From assembly GCF_006838285.1 (NCBI RefSeq), contig NZ_CP038228.1, positions 1,612,001 to 1,676,000 on the forward strand: 64,000 nt of DNA, read 5' to 3'. Under the pieces are notes generated by a model. The model did not search any database and had not been told where the DNA came from. It worked only from the letters and a program-made list of their open reading frames with translations. Position numbers and translations under genes: made by a program. The DNA comes from Xanthomonas translucens pv. cerealis (GTDB lineage Bacteria; Pseudomonadota; Gammaproteobacteria; Xanthomonadales; Xanthomonadaceae). This document shows positions 46,419-55,767 of this stretch, piece by piece (position 1 is the stretch's first letter; every line of letters begins with the position of its first letter).

Positions 46419-49400
46419 ATGATTGATCCCGCGATAGTCAGCATCGTCATGCCGGCCTACAAGCTGCGCTACTTCGAGAAGGCGCTCGACAGCGTGCTGG
46501 CCCAGACCTATCCGGCGCTGGAACTGGTCATCTGCGACGACAACCCCACTCAGGCGATCGCCGAGGTGGTGGAACGTCGAGCGCCCGGCTCGCCATTCCC
46601 GATCCGCTATCACCGCAATCCGGAGCGCTTCGGCGAACTCGGCAGCACCATCGAGGGCATCGGCCTGGCCCGGGGCGAGTACGTCAAGTTCCTGCACGAC
46701 GACGACATGCTGGCGCCAGACTGCGTCGCCGCGCTGGTTCAGGCCATGCAGTCCGCTCCCGACGTGGCGCTGGCCTCCTCGCGCCGGCAGCGCATCGACG
46801 GCGACGACGCGCCGCTGCCGGACATCCACGCCACCAGCTTCCCGTTCGCCGGCGACGTGGTGCTCGACGGCCCCGAACTGCTGTCCTTCCTCGCCGATCA
46901 CACCATCAACTTCATCGGCGAGCCCAGCTGCGTGCTGTGCCGGCGCCAGGATCTGCTGGAGATCGGCGACCAGCTGATGATGCTCGATGGCCGGGTGATC
47001 CATTGGGTCGGCGATCTGGCGCTGTACGCCAAGCTGCTGCACCGCGGCAACCTGGCCCTGCTGGCCAGGCCGCTGACCCGCTTCCGGGTATCGCAGGACC
47101 AATACAGCCAGGCCGGCCGCGACCGGCCGGGGATCGGCGACCAGGGCCACGACGATTTCCGCCGCGGCGTGCGTGCCATGGGCTGGTACCACGGCGACGG
47201 CGACGCACGCCTGGTCCATGTAGCACCGCTGGACGGAGGCCACGCCGAACCAGTCGATCTGCTACAGGCGATCCAGGCCGCGTATGCGCGCGGCCGCGCC
47301 CAGCTGGCGCTGCGCGACTGGCAGGCGCAGCGGCAGCTGCCGCCGGCCCAGCGCGCCCTGTTCGACACGCGCCTGGCCGAACTGGGCGGCGGCGCGCGGC
47401 TCGCGGTGCTGCTGGACGCGCGCAACGCCGACACGGCCGCGCTGCACGCCAGCCTGCACAGTCTGCTGCTGGACGGCGCCGCCTTCGCCACGCTGAGCGT
47501 GGCCGTGCTCGGCGCCGCGACGGCCACGCCGTGGCCGGATCCGCGGGTCCGGCATCTGCCGCTGGCGTCAACCGACGAGGCCGCCGACCGCAACGCCGCA
47601 CTGGCCGAACTCGGCCACGCGGACTGGTTACTGTGCGCCAGCGCCGGCACCCGTTTCTGCGCAGGCGGCCTGCTGCGGTTGCTGCTGGAGCTGGTGCAGC
47701 AGCCGCACTGCAGCGCGCTGTATGCCGACGAATGGCTGGCGCTGGACGGCCAGACCCTGGCGCCGGTGCTGCGCCCGGATCCAGATCTGGACCTGCTGCT
47801 GGGCAATCCGCTGGCGACCGCCGGGCATTGGGTGTTCCGCCGCGCGCTGGTGCAGGAACTGGGCGGGTTCGATCCCGATCACGACGGCGCACTGGAACTG
47901 GAACTGATCCTGCGCCTGTTCCAGCGCGATGCCGGCGCCAGCATCGCGCATCTGCCCGAGCCGCTGCTGATCGCGACGGCGGCCGACGCCGCCGCGGGCG
48001 CCGAGGCGCGCCAGCGCGCAGTCGCCAGCCACCTGCGCGCGCGCGGTTACGCGGCCGCGCAGGTGCATGCGCTGCCAGGCGGGCTGCAGCGCATCGACTA
48101 CGGCCACGCCCAGCAAGCGCCGGTCTCGATCGTGACCATCGCCCAGGACAATCTGCCGGCACTGCAGCGCCTGGTGGTCGGCCTGCTCGAGACCACCGCC
48201 TACCCGGCCTACGAACTGTTGCTGGTGGACAATGCCAGCGACTCGCCGACAATCGGCGCATGGATGCAGGCGGTGGCCGAACTCGGCAACGGCCGCATCC
48301 GCGTGTTCGCGCTGGAGCAACGCGTGGCCCAGGCCGAGGCGCGCAACCTGGCCGCGACCCAGGCGCAGGGCGACTACCTGCTATTCCTGGACGCCGACAG
48401 CGCCGTGGTCCAGGGCCGCTGGCTGCACGAACTGATGAACCACGCGCAGCGCCCGGAGGTCGGCATCGTCGGAGCCAAGGGCGTGTCCGCGGACGCCACC
48501 ATCACCCACGCCGGTCTGCTGCCGGGGCTGTTGCCCGGCGCCGGCCATGCCTTCGCCGGCGAGCCGATGGCGCAGTCCGGCTACATGGGACGGTTGCAGG
48601 TGGCGCACCGCTATAGTGCCGTGTCCGAGCGCTGCATGCTGGTGCGGCGCGAACTGTTCGAGCGGCTGTCCGGGTTCGATGCGGGCGGGTTCGGCGACGG
48701 TGGTGCCGACGTGGACCTGTGCCTGCGCGCCGCCGCGCTGGGCGAATGGACCCTGTGGACGCCGGAAGCGCTGCTGCTGCAGCCCGCCGCGCCGCCACGG
48801 CCGCAAAGCGCCGACGACGCGCTGCTGCAACGCTGGCTACCGGTCATGGCACACGATCCGGCCTACTCGCCGAGCCTGGGCCTGGAGAAGCCGGGCGGCT
48901 TCAAGCTGGGCGAATCCGAGTTCTCCTGGCAGCCGCTGGCGTGGAAGCCGCTGCCGCGGATCCTGGCGCATCCCGGCGACGCGTTCGGCAGCGGCCACTA
49001 CCGGGTGATCCAGCCGTTCCAGGCGCTGGCCGAGGCCGGGCAGATCGACGGCGTCTACTACGCGCGCCTGCTCGACCCGGTGGAGATGGAGCGCATCGCC
49101 CCCGATGCGGTGGTGGTGCAACGCCGGGTCGGCGACGTCGAGCTGGCGAAGATGGAGCGCATGCGCCGCTTTTCCACCGCGTTCAAGGTCTACGAGCTGG
49201 ACGACTACCTGCCCAACCTGCCGCTGAAGAGCGTGCATCGCGAGCAGATGCCCAAGGATGTGCTGCGCTCGCTGCGCCGCGCCGCGACGCTGGTGGACCG
49301 GGTGGTGGTGTCCACCCCTGCCCTGGCCGAGGCCCTGGCCGGCCTGCATGCGGACATCCGCGTGGTCCACAACCGGCTGGATCCGCGCATGTGGGGCGAT

Positions 49401-49940
49401 CTGGCCGTAACCGCCGCAACCGGCAGCGGTGGCAAGCCGCGGGTCGGCTGGGCCGGCGGCGCCAGCCATACCGGCGACCTGGAACTGATCGCCGACGTGG
49501 TGCAGGCGCTGGCCGGCGAGGTGCACTGGGTGTTCATGGGCATGTGCCCGGAGCGGCTGCGCCCACACGTGGCCGAGGTGCACCCGGGCGTGGACTTCGA
49601 ACGCTATCCGCAGGCCCTGGCCGCGCTGCGCCTGGACCTGGCGCTGGCGCCGCTGGAAGACAACCTGTTCAACCGCTGCAAGAGCAACCTGCGCCTGCTC
49701 GAATACGGCGCCTGCGGCTACCCGGTGATCGCCAGCGACCTGCCGCCGTACCAGGGCGGGCTGCCGGCAACCCTGGTCAAGCACCGCTTCCGCGACTGGG
49801 TCAACGCGATCCGCCAGCACCTGGCCGATGCCGACGCCAGCGCCGCGGCCGGGTCCGCGCTGCACGCGGCAGTACGCCGCGATTGGATGCTGCAGGGCGC
49901 CAACCTGCAGGCCTGGCACGCCGCGTGGCTGCCGGACTGA
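46419..49940 (+). CDS. Large multi-domain glycosyltransferase, probable flagellin glycosyltransferase
   Basis: The 1173-residue protein has an N-terminal GT2 domain (about 5-230; SIVMPAYKLRYFEKALDSVL and HDDDM near 93-97), a middle GT2-like domain that seems degenerate (about 325-540; YADEWLAL, HWVFRRALVQELGGFD), a third GT2 domain (about 565-800; SIVTIAQDN, VDNAS, LDADS near 657) and a C-terminal GT-B-like domain (about 845-1170; GWAGGASHTGDLELI, RLLEYGACGYPVIASDLPPY). Such chains build short glycans stepwise. Position between the sugar operon and fliE, and a sigma54 promoter, point to flagellin as acceptor. Cytoplasmic, with no membrane segment. The frame is open into the insertion sequence, but that part is not coding. 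Confidence 0.82.
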   Translation: MIDPAIVSIVMPAYKLRYFEKALDSVLAQTYPALELVICDDNPTQAIAEVVERRAPGSPFPIRYHRNPERFGELGSTIEGIGLARGEYVKFLHDDDMLAPDCVAALVQAMQSAPDVALASSRRQRIDGDDAPLPDIHATSFPFAGDVVLDGPELLSFLADHTINFIGEPSCVLCRRQDLLEIGDQLMMLDGRVIHWVGDLALYAKLLHRGNLALLARPLTRFRVSQDQYSQAGRDRPGIGDQGHDDFRRGVRAMGWYHGDGDARLVHVAPLDGGHAEPVDLLQAIQAAYARGRAQLALRDWQAQRQLPPAQRALFDTRLAELGGGARLAVLLDARNADTAALHASLHSLLLDGAAFATLSVAVLGAATATPWPDPRVRHLPLASTDEAADRNAALAELGHADWLLCASAGTRFCAGGLLRLLLELVQQPHCSALYADEWLALDGQTLAPVLRPDPDLDLLLGNPLATAGHWVFRRALVQELGGFDPDHDGALELELILRLFQRDAGASIAHLPEPLLIATAADAAAGAEARQRAVASHLRARGYAAAQVHALPGGLQRIDYGHAQQAPVSIVTIAQDNLPALQRLVVGLLETTAYPAYELLLVDNASDSPTIGAWMQAVAELGNGRIRVFALEQRVAQAEARNLAATQAQGDYLLFLDADSAVVQGRWLHELMNHAQRPEVGIVGAKGVSADATITHAGLLPGLLPGAGHAFAGEPMAQSGYMGRLQVAHRYSAVSERCMLVRRELFERLSGFDAGGFGDGGADVDLCLRAAALGEWTLWTPEALLLQPAAPPRPQSADDALLQRWLPVMAHDPAYSPSLGLEKPGGFKLGESEFSWQPLAWKPLPRILAHPGDAFGSGHYRVIQPFQALAEAGQIDGVYYARLLDPVEMERIAPDAVVVQRRVGDVELAKMERMRRFSTAFKVYELDDYLPNLPLKSVHREQMPKDVLRSLRRAATLVDRVVVSTPALAEALAGLHADIRVVHNRLDPRMWGDLAVTAATGSGGKPRVGWAGGASHTGDLELIADVVQALAGEVHWVFMGMCPERLRPHVAEVHPGVDFERYPQALAALRLDLALAPLEDNLFNRCKSNLRLLEYGACGYPVIASDLPPYQGGLPATLVKHRFRDWVNAIRQHLADADASAAAGSALHAAVRRDWMLQGANLQAWHAAWLPD

Positions 49941-50161
49941 GCCGCCTGCCCGCCACGGCCGACATCCGCGCCAGGGTCTAGCCCGCAGCCGCGCGGCACC
50001 GGCCCCGGGCGCAAGGCGTCAATCGGCCGACACTGGCGGCCGAGACCCTCAGCCGCACCGCGCCGGGAAGCCGACGCCGGCACCTGGCGGGCGGCAAACG
50101 CCGCAATGCGCCGCGCCTTCGCCACGCCTGTCCAGGCAGCCGATCGCGGCGCCCGCGGTTT

Positions 50162-50178
50162 CGGCACACCGCTTGCAT
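50162..50178 (+). promoter_or_regulatory. sigma54 promoter of the fliE operon
   Basis: CGGCAC (50162-50167), spacer ACCGC, TTGCAT (50173-50178). Nearly identical to the fliL promoter (57243-57259). Transcription would start near 50188, 29 bases before fliE. The preceding 220 bases after the glycosyltransferase hold no gene I can support. Confidence 0.83.
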
Positions 50179-50216
50179 CCATCCCGGGTAGCCGCCCCCG
50201 GCATGGACATCCCCGT

Positions 50217-50579
50217 ATGAGCGACTCCATCAGTTCCATCCTCTCGCAGATCCGCAGCTACCAGAGCCAGGTCGGCCAGGCCGCGCCTGCGCAGGTGGCC
50301 GATGCCGGGCGCAGCAATGCGATCGAGGGCCTGACCGGGACCCAGGGCACGCAGGGCCCGAGCTTCAGCGACACCCTGCGCAGCGCGATCAGCGGCGTCA
50401 ACGAAACCCAGCAGAAGGCCGGCGATCTGGCCAAGGCCTTCGAAATGGGCGACCCCAACGCCGGCCTGGCCAAGGTGATGATGGCCGCGCAACAGTCCCA
50501 GGTGGCGTTCCGCGCCACCGTGGAAGTCCGCAACCGACTCGTCCAGGCGTACCAGGACGTGATGAACATGCCGCTGTAA
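50217..50579 (+). CDS. fliE: Hook-basal body junction protein FliE
   Basis: The 120-residue protein has the FliE end (GDPNAGLAKVMMAAQQSQVAFRATVEVRNRLVQAYQDVMNMPL) and the FSDTLRSAISGVNETQQ helix (about 50-66). FliE links the MS-ring to the rod and is the first rod protein exported. ATG 50217 lies 29 bases after the predicted transcript start. First gene of fliEFGHIJK. Confidence 0.95.
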   Translation: MSDSISSILSQIRSYQSQVGQAAPAQVADAGRSNAIEGLTGTQGTQGPSFSDTLRSAISGVNETQQKAGDLAKAFEMGDPNAGLAKVMMAAQQSQVAFRATVEVRNRLVQAYQDVMNMPL

Positions 50580-50590
50580 GGTAGACAACG

Positions 50591-52306
50591 ATGGCTCTTG
50601 CGCTCAGCAAAGACACTCTCAGCGGCGAAAAGGCAGGCGCCTGGTTCGATCGCCTGCAGAGTCTGCAGATCACCCGCCGCATCGGACTGATGGCGATGAT
50701 CGCCGTGGCCGTAGCCGCGGGCCTGTTCGTGTTCTTCTGGTCGCAGAAGCCCGCCTACACCCCGCTGTACACCGGCCTGGACGAAAAAGGCACGGCCGAG
50801 GCCACCGATCTGCTGCGCACCGCGCAGATCCCGTTCAAGCTCGACCAGACCACCGGCGCGATTACCGTGCCGGAGGACAAGCTCTACGACGCGCGGCTGA
50901 AGCTGGCCGGCTCCGGCCTGACCGAGAACGGCGGCAACATGGGCTTCGAGGTCATGGAGAAGGATCCGGGCTTCGGCGTCAGCCAGTTCGTCGAGAACGC
51001 CCGCTACCAGCACGCGCTGGAGACCGAACTGGCGCGCACCATCGCCAGCCTGCGCCCGGTGCGCGAGGCGCGGGTGCACCTGGCCATTCCCAAGCCCAGC
51101 GCGTTCACCCGCCAGCGCGACGTGGCCAGCGCCTCGGTGGTACTGGAACTGCGCGGCGGCACCACCCTGGAGCGCAACCAGGTCGATGCGATCGTCAACA
51201 TGGTCGCCTCCAGCATCCCCGACCTGACCCCGGAGCGGGTCACCGTGGTCGACCAGAGCGGGCGCATGCTGACCATCGCCGACCCGAACAGCGACGCGGC
51301 CCTGAACGCGGCCCAGTTCGAGCAGGTGCGGCGCCAGGAAAGCTCCTACAACCAGCGCATCCGCGAGCTGCTGGAGCCGATGACCGGCCCCGGCCGGGTC
51401 AATCCGGAAGTCAGCGTGGACATGGATTTCTCGGTCACCGAGGAAGCGCGAGAGCTGTACAACGGCGAGCCGCCGAAGCTGCGCAGCGAGCAGGTCAGCG
51501 ACAGCAGCACCGCCGCGGCCGGCCCGCAGGGCATCCCCGGCGCGACCAGCAACTCGCCGCCCGGCGCCGCCGCGCCCGGCCAGCCCGGCGCCGCCGGCAC
51601 CCCAGGCGCCACGCCGGCCAACGCCCAGCAGGCGGCCGCCGCGACCCCGACAGAAAGCTCAAAGAGCGCCACCCGCAACTACGAGCTGGACCGCACCCTG
51701 CAGCACACCCGGCAGCCGCCGGGCCGGATCAAGCGCGTGTCGGTGGCGGTGCTGGTCGACCATGTGCCGCGCCCCGGCGCCAAGGGCAAGATGGTCGAGC
51801 AGGCGCTCAGCGCCGCCGAGCTGACCCGCATCGAAGGCCTGGTCAAGCAGGCGGTCGGCTTCAACGCCGAGCGCGGCGACACCGTGTCGGTGATGAACGC
51901 CCCGTTCGTGCGCGAAGCGCCGGAAGCGGCGGACAAGCCGGGTTGGTGGGAAGACCCGCGGGTGATGAACGGCTTGCGCCTGCTGCTCGGCGCGGCGGTG
52001 GTGCTGGCCCTGCTGTTCGGCGTACTGCGCCCGGCGCTGCGCCAGATCGCCGGCCCGGCGCCGGCCAAGAATGCCGGCAAGGACAAGTCCGAGCCGCACA
52101 ACGCCAATGTGTCGATGCTGGACGACGACGACCCGCTGCTGCCGTCGATGGCCGACGACACCGCCAGCATCGCCAGCGGCAGCCGTCCCGCGATCGCCCT
52201 GCCCGACGCCTACGAAGAGCGTCTGCGCCTGGCGCGCGAAGCGGTCAAGCAGGATTCCAAGCGTGTCGCGCAAGTCGTGAAAGGATGGGTGGCCAGTGAA
52301 GCCTGA
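50591..52306 (+). CDS. fliF: MS-ring protein FliF
   Basis: The 571-residue protein has two membrane helices (about 33-50 and 457-475) around a large periplasmic part with the ring-building motifs (YTPLYTGLDEKGTAEATDLL, ARVHLAIPKPSAFTRQRDVASASVVLELRGG). A Pro/Ala/Gly-rich insert occupies about 310-355. The C-terminal cytoplasmic tail (DDDDPLLPSM..REAVKQDSKRVAQVVKGWV) binds FliG. It overlaps fliG by 11 bases. Confidence 0.96.
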   Translation: MALALSKDTLSGEKAGAWFDRLQSLQITRRIGLMAMIAVAVAAGLFVFFWSQKPAYTPLYTGLDEKGTAEATDLLRTAQIPFKLDQTTGAITVPEDKLYDARLKLAGSGLTENGGNMGFEVMEKDPGFGVSQFVENARYQHALETELARTIASLRPVREARVHLAIPKPSAFTRQRDVASASVVLELRGGTTLERNQVDAIVNMVASSIPDLTPERVTVVDQSGRMLTIADPNSDAALNAAQFEQVRRQESSYNQRIRELLEPMTGPGRVNPEVSVDMDFSVTEEARELYNGEPPKLRSEQVSDSSTAAAGPQGIPGATSNSPPGAAAPGQPGAAGTPGATPANAQQAAAATPTESSKSATRNYELDRTLQHTRQPPGRIKRVSVAVLVDHVPRPGAKGKMVEQALSAAELTRIEGLVKQAVGFNAERGDTVSVMNAPFVREAPEAADKPGWWEDPRVMNGLRLLLGAAVVLALLFGVLRPALRQIAGPAPAKNAGKDKSEPHNANVSMLDDDDPLLPSMADDTASIASGSRPAIALPDAYEERLRLAREAVKQDSKRVAQVVKGWVASEA

Positions 52307-53306
52307 TGCAGCTGCAATGAACGGGACCCAGCGCGCCGCTGTGCTGCTGCTGTCGCTCGGCGAAAGCGATGCGGCCGAAGTGCTCAAACACATGGACCCC
52401 AAGGAGGTGCAGAAGATCGGCATCGCCATGGCCACCATGAGCGGCATCTCGCGCGACCAGGTCGAGAAGGTGATGGACGAGTTCAATGCCGAACTCGGTA
52501 GCAAGACCTCGCTGGGCGTGGGCGCCGACGACTACATCCGCAACGTGCTGGTGCAGGCGCTGGGCGCGGACAAGGCCGGTGGCCTGATCGACCGCATCCT
52601 GCTCGGCCGCAACACCACCGGCCTGGACACGCTGAAGTGGATGGACCCGCGCGCGGTCGCCGATCTGGTGCGCAACGAGCATCCGCAGATCATCGCCATC
52701 GTCATGGCGCACCTGGACAGCGACCAGGCCGCCGAAGCGCTGAAGCTGCTGCCCGAGCGCGTGCGCGCCGATGTGCTGATGCGCATCGCCACCCTCGACG
52801 GCATCCCACCGAACGCGCTGAACGAACTCAACGAGATCATGGAGCGCCAGTTCTCCGGCAACCAGGGCCTGAAATCGTCCAACGTCGGCGGGATCAAGGT
52901 CGCCGCCAACATCCTCAACTTCATGGACAGCGGCCAGGACCAGGGCGTGCTAGCGGCGATCGGCAAGATCGACGCCGAGCTCAGCACCCGCATCCAGGAC
53001 CTGATGTTCGTGTTCGACAACCTGGTCGAACTGGAAGACCGCGCGCTGCAGACCCTGCTGCGCGAAGTCAGCGGCGACCGCCTCGGCCTGGCCCTGCGCG
53101 GCGCCGACATCAAGGTGCGCGAGAAGATCACCAAGAACATGTCGCAGCGCGCCGCCGAGATCCTGCTCGAGGACATGGAAGCGCGCGGCCCGGTGCGCCT
53201 GGCCGATGTGGAAGGCGCGCAGAAGGAAATCCTCACGATCGTGCGCCGGCTGGCCGATGAGGGCGTGATCAGCCTCGGCGGCGCCGGTGCGGAGGCGATG
53301 GTATGA
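52296..53306 (+). CDS. fliG: Motor switch protein FliG
   Basis: The 336-residue protein has the three FliG domains: an N-terminal FliF-binding part (QRAAVLLLSLGESDAAEVLKHMDPKEV), the middle part with the EHPQ motif (RNEHPQIIAIVMAHL, about 127-142) and the C-terminal torque domain (VFDNLVELEDRALQTLLREV). GTG 52296, overlapping fliF, is taken as start; ATG 52317 (MNGTQRAAV) is equally possible. It turns MotAB force into rotation. Confidence 0.95.
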   Translation: MKPDAAAMNGTQRAAVLLLSLGESDAAEVLKHMDPKEVQKIGIAMATMSGISRDQVEKVMDEFNAELGSKTSLGVGADDYIRNVLVQALGADKAGGLIDRILLGRNTTGLDTLKWMDPRAVADLVRNEHPQIIAIVMAHLDSDQAAEALKLLPERVRADVLMRIATLDGIPPNALNELNEIMERQFSGNQGLKSSNVGGIKVAANILNFMDSGQDQGVLAAIGKIDAELSTRIQDLMFVFDNLVELEDRALQTLLREVSGDRLGLALRGADIKVREKITKNMSQRAAEILLEDMEARGPVRLADVEGAQKEILTIVRRLADEGVISLGGAGAEAMV

Positions 53307-53923
53307 GCGGCAATGTGGTGCGCTGGTTCGCGCCGGAGCTCAATGCCGCGCCGGCAGCGGAGCCGCAGTTCGAGGACGCCTTGCCCGAAGAGCCGGTACT
53401 GCGCCCGCCGACCCTGGAAGACATCCAGGCGATCGAGTCAGCCGCACAGCACGAAGGCTTCGAGCGCGGCCATGCCGAAGGCCTGGCCCAGGGCCAGGCC
53501 GAGATCCGCCGTCTGACCGCGCAGATCGAAGGCATCCTGGACAACTTCTCGCGGCCGCTGGCACGGCTGGAAAACGAAGTGGTCGGCGCGCTCGGCGAAC
53601 TGGCCGTGCGCATCGCCGGCAGCCTGGTCGGACGCGCTTACGAGGCCGATCCGGCGCTGCTGGCGGACCTGGCCGGCGAAGCGCTGGACGCGGTCGGCGG
53701 CGCGCGCCGCGAGGTCGAGGTGCGCCTGCACCCGGACGACATCGCCGCGCTGACCCCGCTGCTGGCCTCGATGGCCGACGGCACCCGGCTGGTGCCGGAC
53801 CTGACCCTGAGCCGCGGCGACCTGCGCGTACATGCCGAAGCGGTACGTATCGACGGCACCCTGGAAGCGCGCCTGCGCGCGGCGCTGGAGACGGTGCTGC
53901 GCAAGTCCGGAGCGGGCCTGTGA
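53303..53923 (+). CDS. fliH: Flagellar export regulator FliH
   Basis: The 206-residue protein has a glycine-repeat helix (ESAAQHEGFERGHAEGLAQGQAEI, about 46-69, GxxxG type) and a C-terminal domain like the ATPase stator subunit (EVRLHPDDIAALTPLL, GGDLRVHAEAVRIDGTLEARL-like end). It binds the FliI ATPase and links it to the C-ring. It overlaps fliG (ATGA) and fliI (GTGA). Confidence 0.92.
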   Translation: MSGNVVRWFAPELNAAPAAEPQFEDALPEEPVLRPPTLEDIQAIESAAQHEGFERGHAEGLAQGQAEIRRLTAQIEGILDNFSRPLARLENEVVGALGELAVRIAGSLVGRAYEADPALLADLAGEALDAVGGARREVEVRLHPDDIAALTPLLASMADGTRLVPDLTLSRGDLRVHAEAVRIDGTLEARLRAALETVLRKSGAGL

Positions 53924-55296
53924 GCGCGCTGTCCGGCACCCATCCGGCCGACTGGCTGGACGCGCGCAACCTGCGCCTGGCCTCGCGCCTGGGCCAGCTC
54001 GGCCTCGACGCCGCCGCCGGCCGCGGCCTGATCCGCGAAGGCATCCTGCGCCGCGCAGTCGGTCTGACCCTGGAAGCGGTCGGCTGCGAGGCGCCGATGG
54101 GCGCCACCTGCCGGGTCGAGGTGGACGGCGGCTGGGTCGATGCCGAAGTGGTCGGCTTCTCCGGCGAACGCACCTCGCTGATGCCCAGCGCCGAAACCCA
54201 TGGCCTGCTGCCCAACGCGCGGGTGGTGCCGGTGCGCCGCCGCGGCGGCGTGGAAGTGGGCGAAGGCCTGCTCGGCCGGGTCATCGATTCGGACGGCGTG
54301 CCGCTGGACGGCAAGGGCCCGATCCGCGCCGAAGGCTCGGTCGGCATGGCCGGCATCTCGATCAACCCGTTGGCACGCGAGCCGATCACCATGCCACTGG
54401 ACGTGGGCGTGCGCGCGATCAACGCGCTGCTGCCGATCGGCCGCGGCCAGCGCGTGGGCCTGTTCGCCGGCTCCGGCGTCGGCAAGTCCACCCTGCTCGG
54501 GATGATGACCCGCTACACCGCCGCCGACGTGATCGTGGTCGGCCTGATCGGCGAACGCGGCCGCGAAGTGCGCGATTTCGTCGAGACCACGCTGGGCGAG
54601 GAAGGCCTGCGCCGCGCCGTGGTCGTAGCCGCGCCGGCCGACCGCCCGCCGCTGGCGCGCCTGCATGGCGCCTACCGCGCCACCGCAATCGCCGAATGGT
54701 TCCGCGACCAGGGCCTGAACGTGCTGCTGCTGATGGATTCGCTGACCCGCTTCGCCCAGGCGCAGCGCGAGATCGGCCTGTCGGTCGGCGAGCCGCCGAC
54801 CACCCGCGGCTATCCGCCGTCGGTGTTCGCCAAGCTGCCGGCGCTGGTCGAGCGCGCCGGCAACGGCGCCAAGGGCCGCGGCTCGATCACCGCGTTCTAC
54901 ACCGTGCTGACCGAAGGCGACGATCCGCAGGACCCGATCGCCGACGCTGCCCGCGCCATCCTGGACGGCCACATCCTGCTGTCGCGGCGCGTCGCCGACA
55001 GCGGCCTGTATCCGGCCATCGACGTGGAATCTTCGGTCAGCCGCGTGGTCCAGGACATCGCCGACGAGCCGTGGCGGCTGCGCATCCGCGCGCTGAAACG
55101 GCTGGTCTCGGCTTACTCGGCCAACCGCGACCTGATCACCATCGGCGCCTACCAGCGCGGCAACGATGCGGCCGTGGACGAGGCGCTGGAGCGCTGGCCG
55201 GAGATCATGGAATTCCTCGGACAGGATGTCGCCAAGGCCGCAGATCTGCCCCACAGCCAGGCCGCGTTGAAGCGCCTGGTCGAACGTGAGAACTAA
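53920..55296 (+). CDS. fliI: Flagellar export ATPase FliI
   Basis: The 458-residue ATPase has the F1-beta-like fold with Walker A (FAGSGVGKST, about 184-193), Walker B (NVLLLMDSLTRFAQ) and the GERGREVRDF and GEPPTTRGYPPSVFAKLP segments typical of FliI/YscN. It energises protein export and is controlled by FliH. The start is GTG 53920, which overlaps the fliH stop; a longer open frame upstream lies within fliH. FliJ is encoded three bases downstream. Confidence 0.95.
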   Translation: MSALSGTHPADWLDARNLRLASRLGQLGLDAAAGRGLIREGILRRAVGLTLEAVGCEAPMGATCRVEVDGGWVDAEVVGFSGERTSLMPSAETHGLLPNARVVPVRRRGGVEVGEGLLGRVIDSDGVPLDGKGPIRAEGSVGMAGISINPLAREPITMPLDVGVRAINALLPIGRGQRVGLFAGSGVGKSTLLGMMTRYTAADVIVVGLIGERGREVRDFVETTLGEEGLRRAVVVAAPADRPPLARLHGAYRATAIAEWFRDQGLNVLLLMDSLTRFAQAQREIGLSVGEPPTTRGYPPSVFAKLPALVERAGNGAKGRGSITAFYTVLTEGDDPQDPIADAARAILDGHILLSRRVADSGLYPAIDVESSVSRVVQDIADEPWRLRIRALKRLVSAYSANRDLITIGAYQRGNDAAVDEALERWPEIMEFLGQDVAKAADLPHSQAALKRLVEREN

Positions 55297-55299
55297 GCG

Positions 55300-55767
55300 A
55301 TGATGCAATCACAGCGTATCGACCCCCTGCTCCGCCGCGCCCAGCAGCGTGAGGATGAGGTCGCCCGCGATCTGGCCGAGCGCCAGCGCGCGCTGGAGAC
55401 ACACGAGTCCAGGCTGGAAGAACTGCGCCGCTACGCCGAGGAATACGCCAGCAGCCAGATGTCCGCGACCAGCCTGGCGCAACTGGCCAACCGCCGCGCG
55501 TTCCTGGATCGCCTGGAAAGCGCCGTGCAGCAGCAGTGCCAGACCGTGGACCGCAATCGCGAGAAGGTGGAAATGGAGCGCAGCCGGCTATTGCTGGCCA
55601 GCCGCGACAAGCAGGTACTGGAACAACTGGCGGCCAGCTACCGCGCCCAGGAACGCAAGGTCGACGACCGCCGCAGCCAGCGCGAGATGGACGACCTCGG
55701 CGCGCGCCGGGTGCGCCTGGCGGTGGCCGCGGCCGACAGCGACAACGACAACGGAGACAGCCGATGA
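55300..55767 (+). CDS. fliJ: Flagellar export stalk protein FliJ
   Basis: The 155-residue protein is almost entirely coiled coil and highly charged (RIDPLLRRAQQREDEVARDLAERQRALETHESRLEELRR..), which is the FliJ pattern. FliJ sits in the centre of the FliI ring and contacts FlhA. It overlaps fliK by four bases (ATGA). Family members are about 140-150 residues. Confidence 0.9.
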   Translation: MMQSQRIDPLLRRAQQREDEVARDLAERQRALETHESRLEELRRYAEEYASSQMSATSLAQLANRRAFLDRLESAVQQQCQTVDRNREKVEMERSRLLLASRDKQVLEQLAASYRAQERKVDDRRSQREMDDLGARRVRLAVAAADSDNDNGDSR

